Assembly: GCA_002402125.1 (NCBI GenBank)
Contig: NVVG01000136.1
Span: 5,982-12,633, forward strand
From: Moraxellaceae bacterium
GTDB lineage: Bacteria; Pseudomonadota; Gammaproteobacteria; Pseudomonadales; Ketobacteraceae
Reading direction: 5' to 3'
DNA length: 6,652 nucleotides
Part shown: positions 6,092 through 6,652 of the stretch, piece after piece
Layout: the number at the start of each line of letters is the position of its first letter
Position numbering within the stretch: position 1 is the first letter of the stretch
Program-made: the position numbers and the translations under genes
Notes under the pieces: model-generated
What the model saw: only the letters and a program-made list of their open reading frames with translations
Told to the model about the DNA's origin: nothing
The model's database searches: none

Positions 6092-6115
6092 CTACTGACA
6101 ACGTGGTGTCAGTAG
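6092..6115. promoter_or_regulatory. 9-bp-armed inverted repeat upstream of the ABM-WYL operon
   Basis: CTACTGACA (6092-6100) and TGTCAGTAG (6107-6115) are exact reverse complements around a six-base centre, 79 bp upstream of the ABM-like ATG. On the minus strand TATGAT (6083-6078) is a possible -10, with the repeat where the -35 would be. There is no T-run, so an operator, perhaps for the WYL regulator, is more likely than a terminator. Confidence 0.55.
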
Positions 6116-6298
6116 TGATTAAGACAATTGGCTATGTCAAACAAGTTCAGTAGGGGTTAATAACTGAATTTACACACTAGCTTGAACGCTCACACCAAAC
6201 GTTCCCATAAATTCTAGATCCCGCAGGTTATTAAACATTTTTCGCATAAGACCAATTAACCTAGGTCGCATAGTTATTTTCAGTTTAGCGGAAAACAT

Positions 6299-6326
6299 TT
6301 GCCACTAAGAGGCAATTTATTGCCAC
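6299..6326. repeat. TTGCCAC direct repeats with an inverted copy between
   Basis: TTGCCAC occurs at 6299-6305 and 6320-6326, exactly 21 bp (two helical turns) apart, with GGCAA in opposite orientation at 6311-6315. The flanks also resemble each other (ATTTGCCACTAA and TATTGCCACCAA). The layout suits a regulator binding on one face of the DNA. It lies about 75 bp upstream of the candidate -10. Confidence 0.5.
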
Positions 6327-6389
6327 CAAATAAACAACTCTATCCACCTGCACCTTACCTTTCTGTAGTAATACACATCAAACTCAATC

Positions 6390-6413
6390 GCAGATTTCTG
6401 GTATAAAATCTGC
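6390..6413 (+). promoter_or_regulatory. extended -10 promoter inside a dyad
   Basis: TGGTATAAA at 6399-6407 is an extended -10 element (TGn plus TATAAA). It is embedded in an exact inverted repeat, GCAGATTT (6390-6397) and AAATCTGC (6406-6413). No good -35 is seen, which extended -10 promoters tolerate. Transcription would start near 6414-6416, giving a leader of about 42 bases before the TTG at 6457. A protein bound to the dyad would block the polymerase. Confidence 0.55.
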
Positions 6414-6456
6414 ACAACAATGCGCAACCATAGAGTTCGAACATAGGGAAACTAAC

Positions 6457-6652
6457 TTGATTACTTCACTAAATCTCACCACTGAGTCCATTAATCTATT
6501 AAAACTACGTGGGCAAACCGATCAACAGGTATCTGACTTTGGTGCGCTACTGGACAAAGCCAGAGAGCAACAACAATCAACAACGGCCAAAGAAGTACTT
6601 GTTTCCATGAACAAAGAGGAACTCAAGTTAGTCCAAACAGCCGCCGGTTTGG
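6457..6652 (+). CDS. unknown protein, partial (5' end only)
   Basis: 65 codons are visible before the window ends. The start is TTG at 6457 with AGGG (6445-6448) eight bases upstream and a plausible promoter about 50 bp further up. The product begins MITSLNLTTESINLLKL, is rich in Q and L, has a QQQ run near residue 38-40 and a mostly helical, charged pattern (NKEELKLVQ at 52-60). I do not recognise the family, and no signal peptide or membrane segment is seen in this part. Divergent to the ABM-WYL operon. Confidence 0.65.
   Translation, partial: MITSLNLTTESINLLKLRGQTDQQVSDFGALLDKAREQQQSTTAKEVLVSMNKEELKLVQTAAGL

Larger units (their letters stand above)
6014..6456. other. 443-bp divergent intergenic region
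   Basis: Lies between the ABM-WYL operon (minus) and the partial gene at 6457 (plus). I see no credible coding frame. It contains the inverted repeat at 6092-6115, weaker dyads at 6146-6168 (TTCAGT/ACTGAA) and 6184-6204 (GAACG/CGTTC), TCGCATA twice (6242 and 6266), the TTGCCAC repeats at 6299-6326 and the promoter dyad at 6390-6413. GTTCGAAC occurs near both genes (6063-6070 and 6435-6442). Confidence 0.6.

Noticed and set aside
6263..6442. Small ORFs in the long intergenic region before 6457
   Set aside because: Stops are frequent in all frames and no start with a ribosome site gives a frame of meaningful length.
6063..6442. GTTCGAAC at 6063-6070 and 6435-6442 as a shared operator
   Set aside because: An eight-base palindrome with differing flanks is too short to support a site by itself; noted in the intergenic entry only.

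Overview
The window looks like ordinary chromosomal or accessory DNA from a free-living Gram-negative bacterium, probably a gammaproteobacterium of moderate GC content. This rests on the gene families present (WYL/YafY-type regulator, MmyB-type XRE regulator, N-formylglutamate amidohydrolase-like enzyme), on Shine-Dalgarno use and on frequent GTG/TTG starts. No 16S or other strong taxonomic marker is present, so the assignment is an inference. I see no rRNA, tRNA, CRISPR array, transposase or integrase.

Left part (1-1404). A minus-strand pair: a 91-residue two-helix membrane protein (765-1040), then a partial gene running off the left edge (1-732). The partial gene is recognisable as an N-formylglutamate amidohydrolase-fold enzyme (PHGG, LDFNR and DFHG motifs) and starts at GTG behind a perfect AGGAGG. 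Upstream lies about 360 bp without a recognisable gene. It holds an imperfect REP-like palindrome and a small UUCG-loop hairpin.

Middle part (1405-3645). A plus-strand gene for a protein with a disordered N-terminus, two membrane helices and a C-terminal coiled coil faces a minus-strand gene for a fused phosphoribosyltransferase-HAD phosphatase. The fusion is the most unusual enzyme in the window; its substrate is unknown, but both halves keep their catalytic motifs. Next comes about 380 bp of divergent intergenic DNA with a pentanucleotide repeat and a run of three back-to-back perfect palindromes.

Right part (3646-6652). A plus-strand pair: a four-helix small membrane protein and a TTG-started XRE regulator with an MmyB-like ligand-binding region. 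The palindromes just upstream are candidate operators for that regulator. Convergent to it is a minus-strand operon in which a small antibiotic-biosynthesis-monooxygenase-like protein is followed 12 bp later by a WYL-domain HTH regulator; a 9-bp-armed inverted repeat lies upstream. Divergent from this operon, beyond a repeat-rich intergenic region with a probable extended -10 promoter inside a dyad, starts a partial unknown gene (6457 to the right edge).

The theme is small regulator-plus-partner modules with well-formed palindromic sites. I see no fully convincing new defence or mobile system; the PRTase-HAD fusion and the palindromic operator arrays are the best leads.
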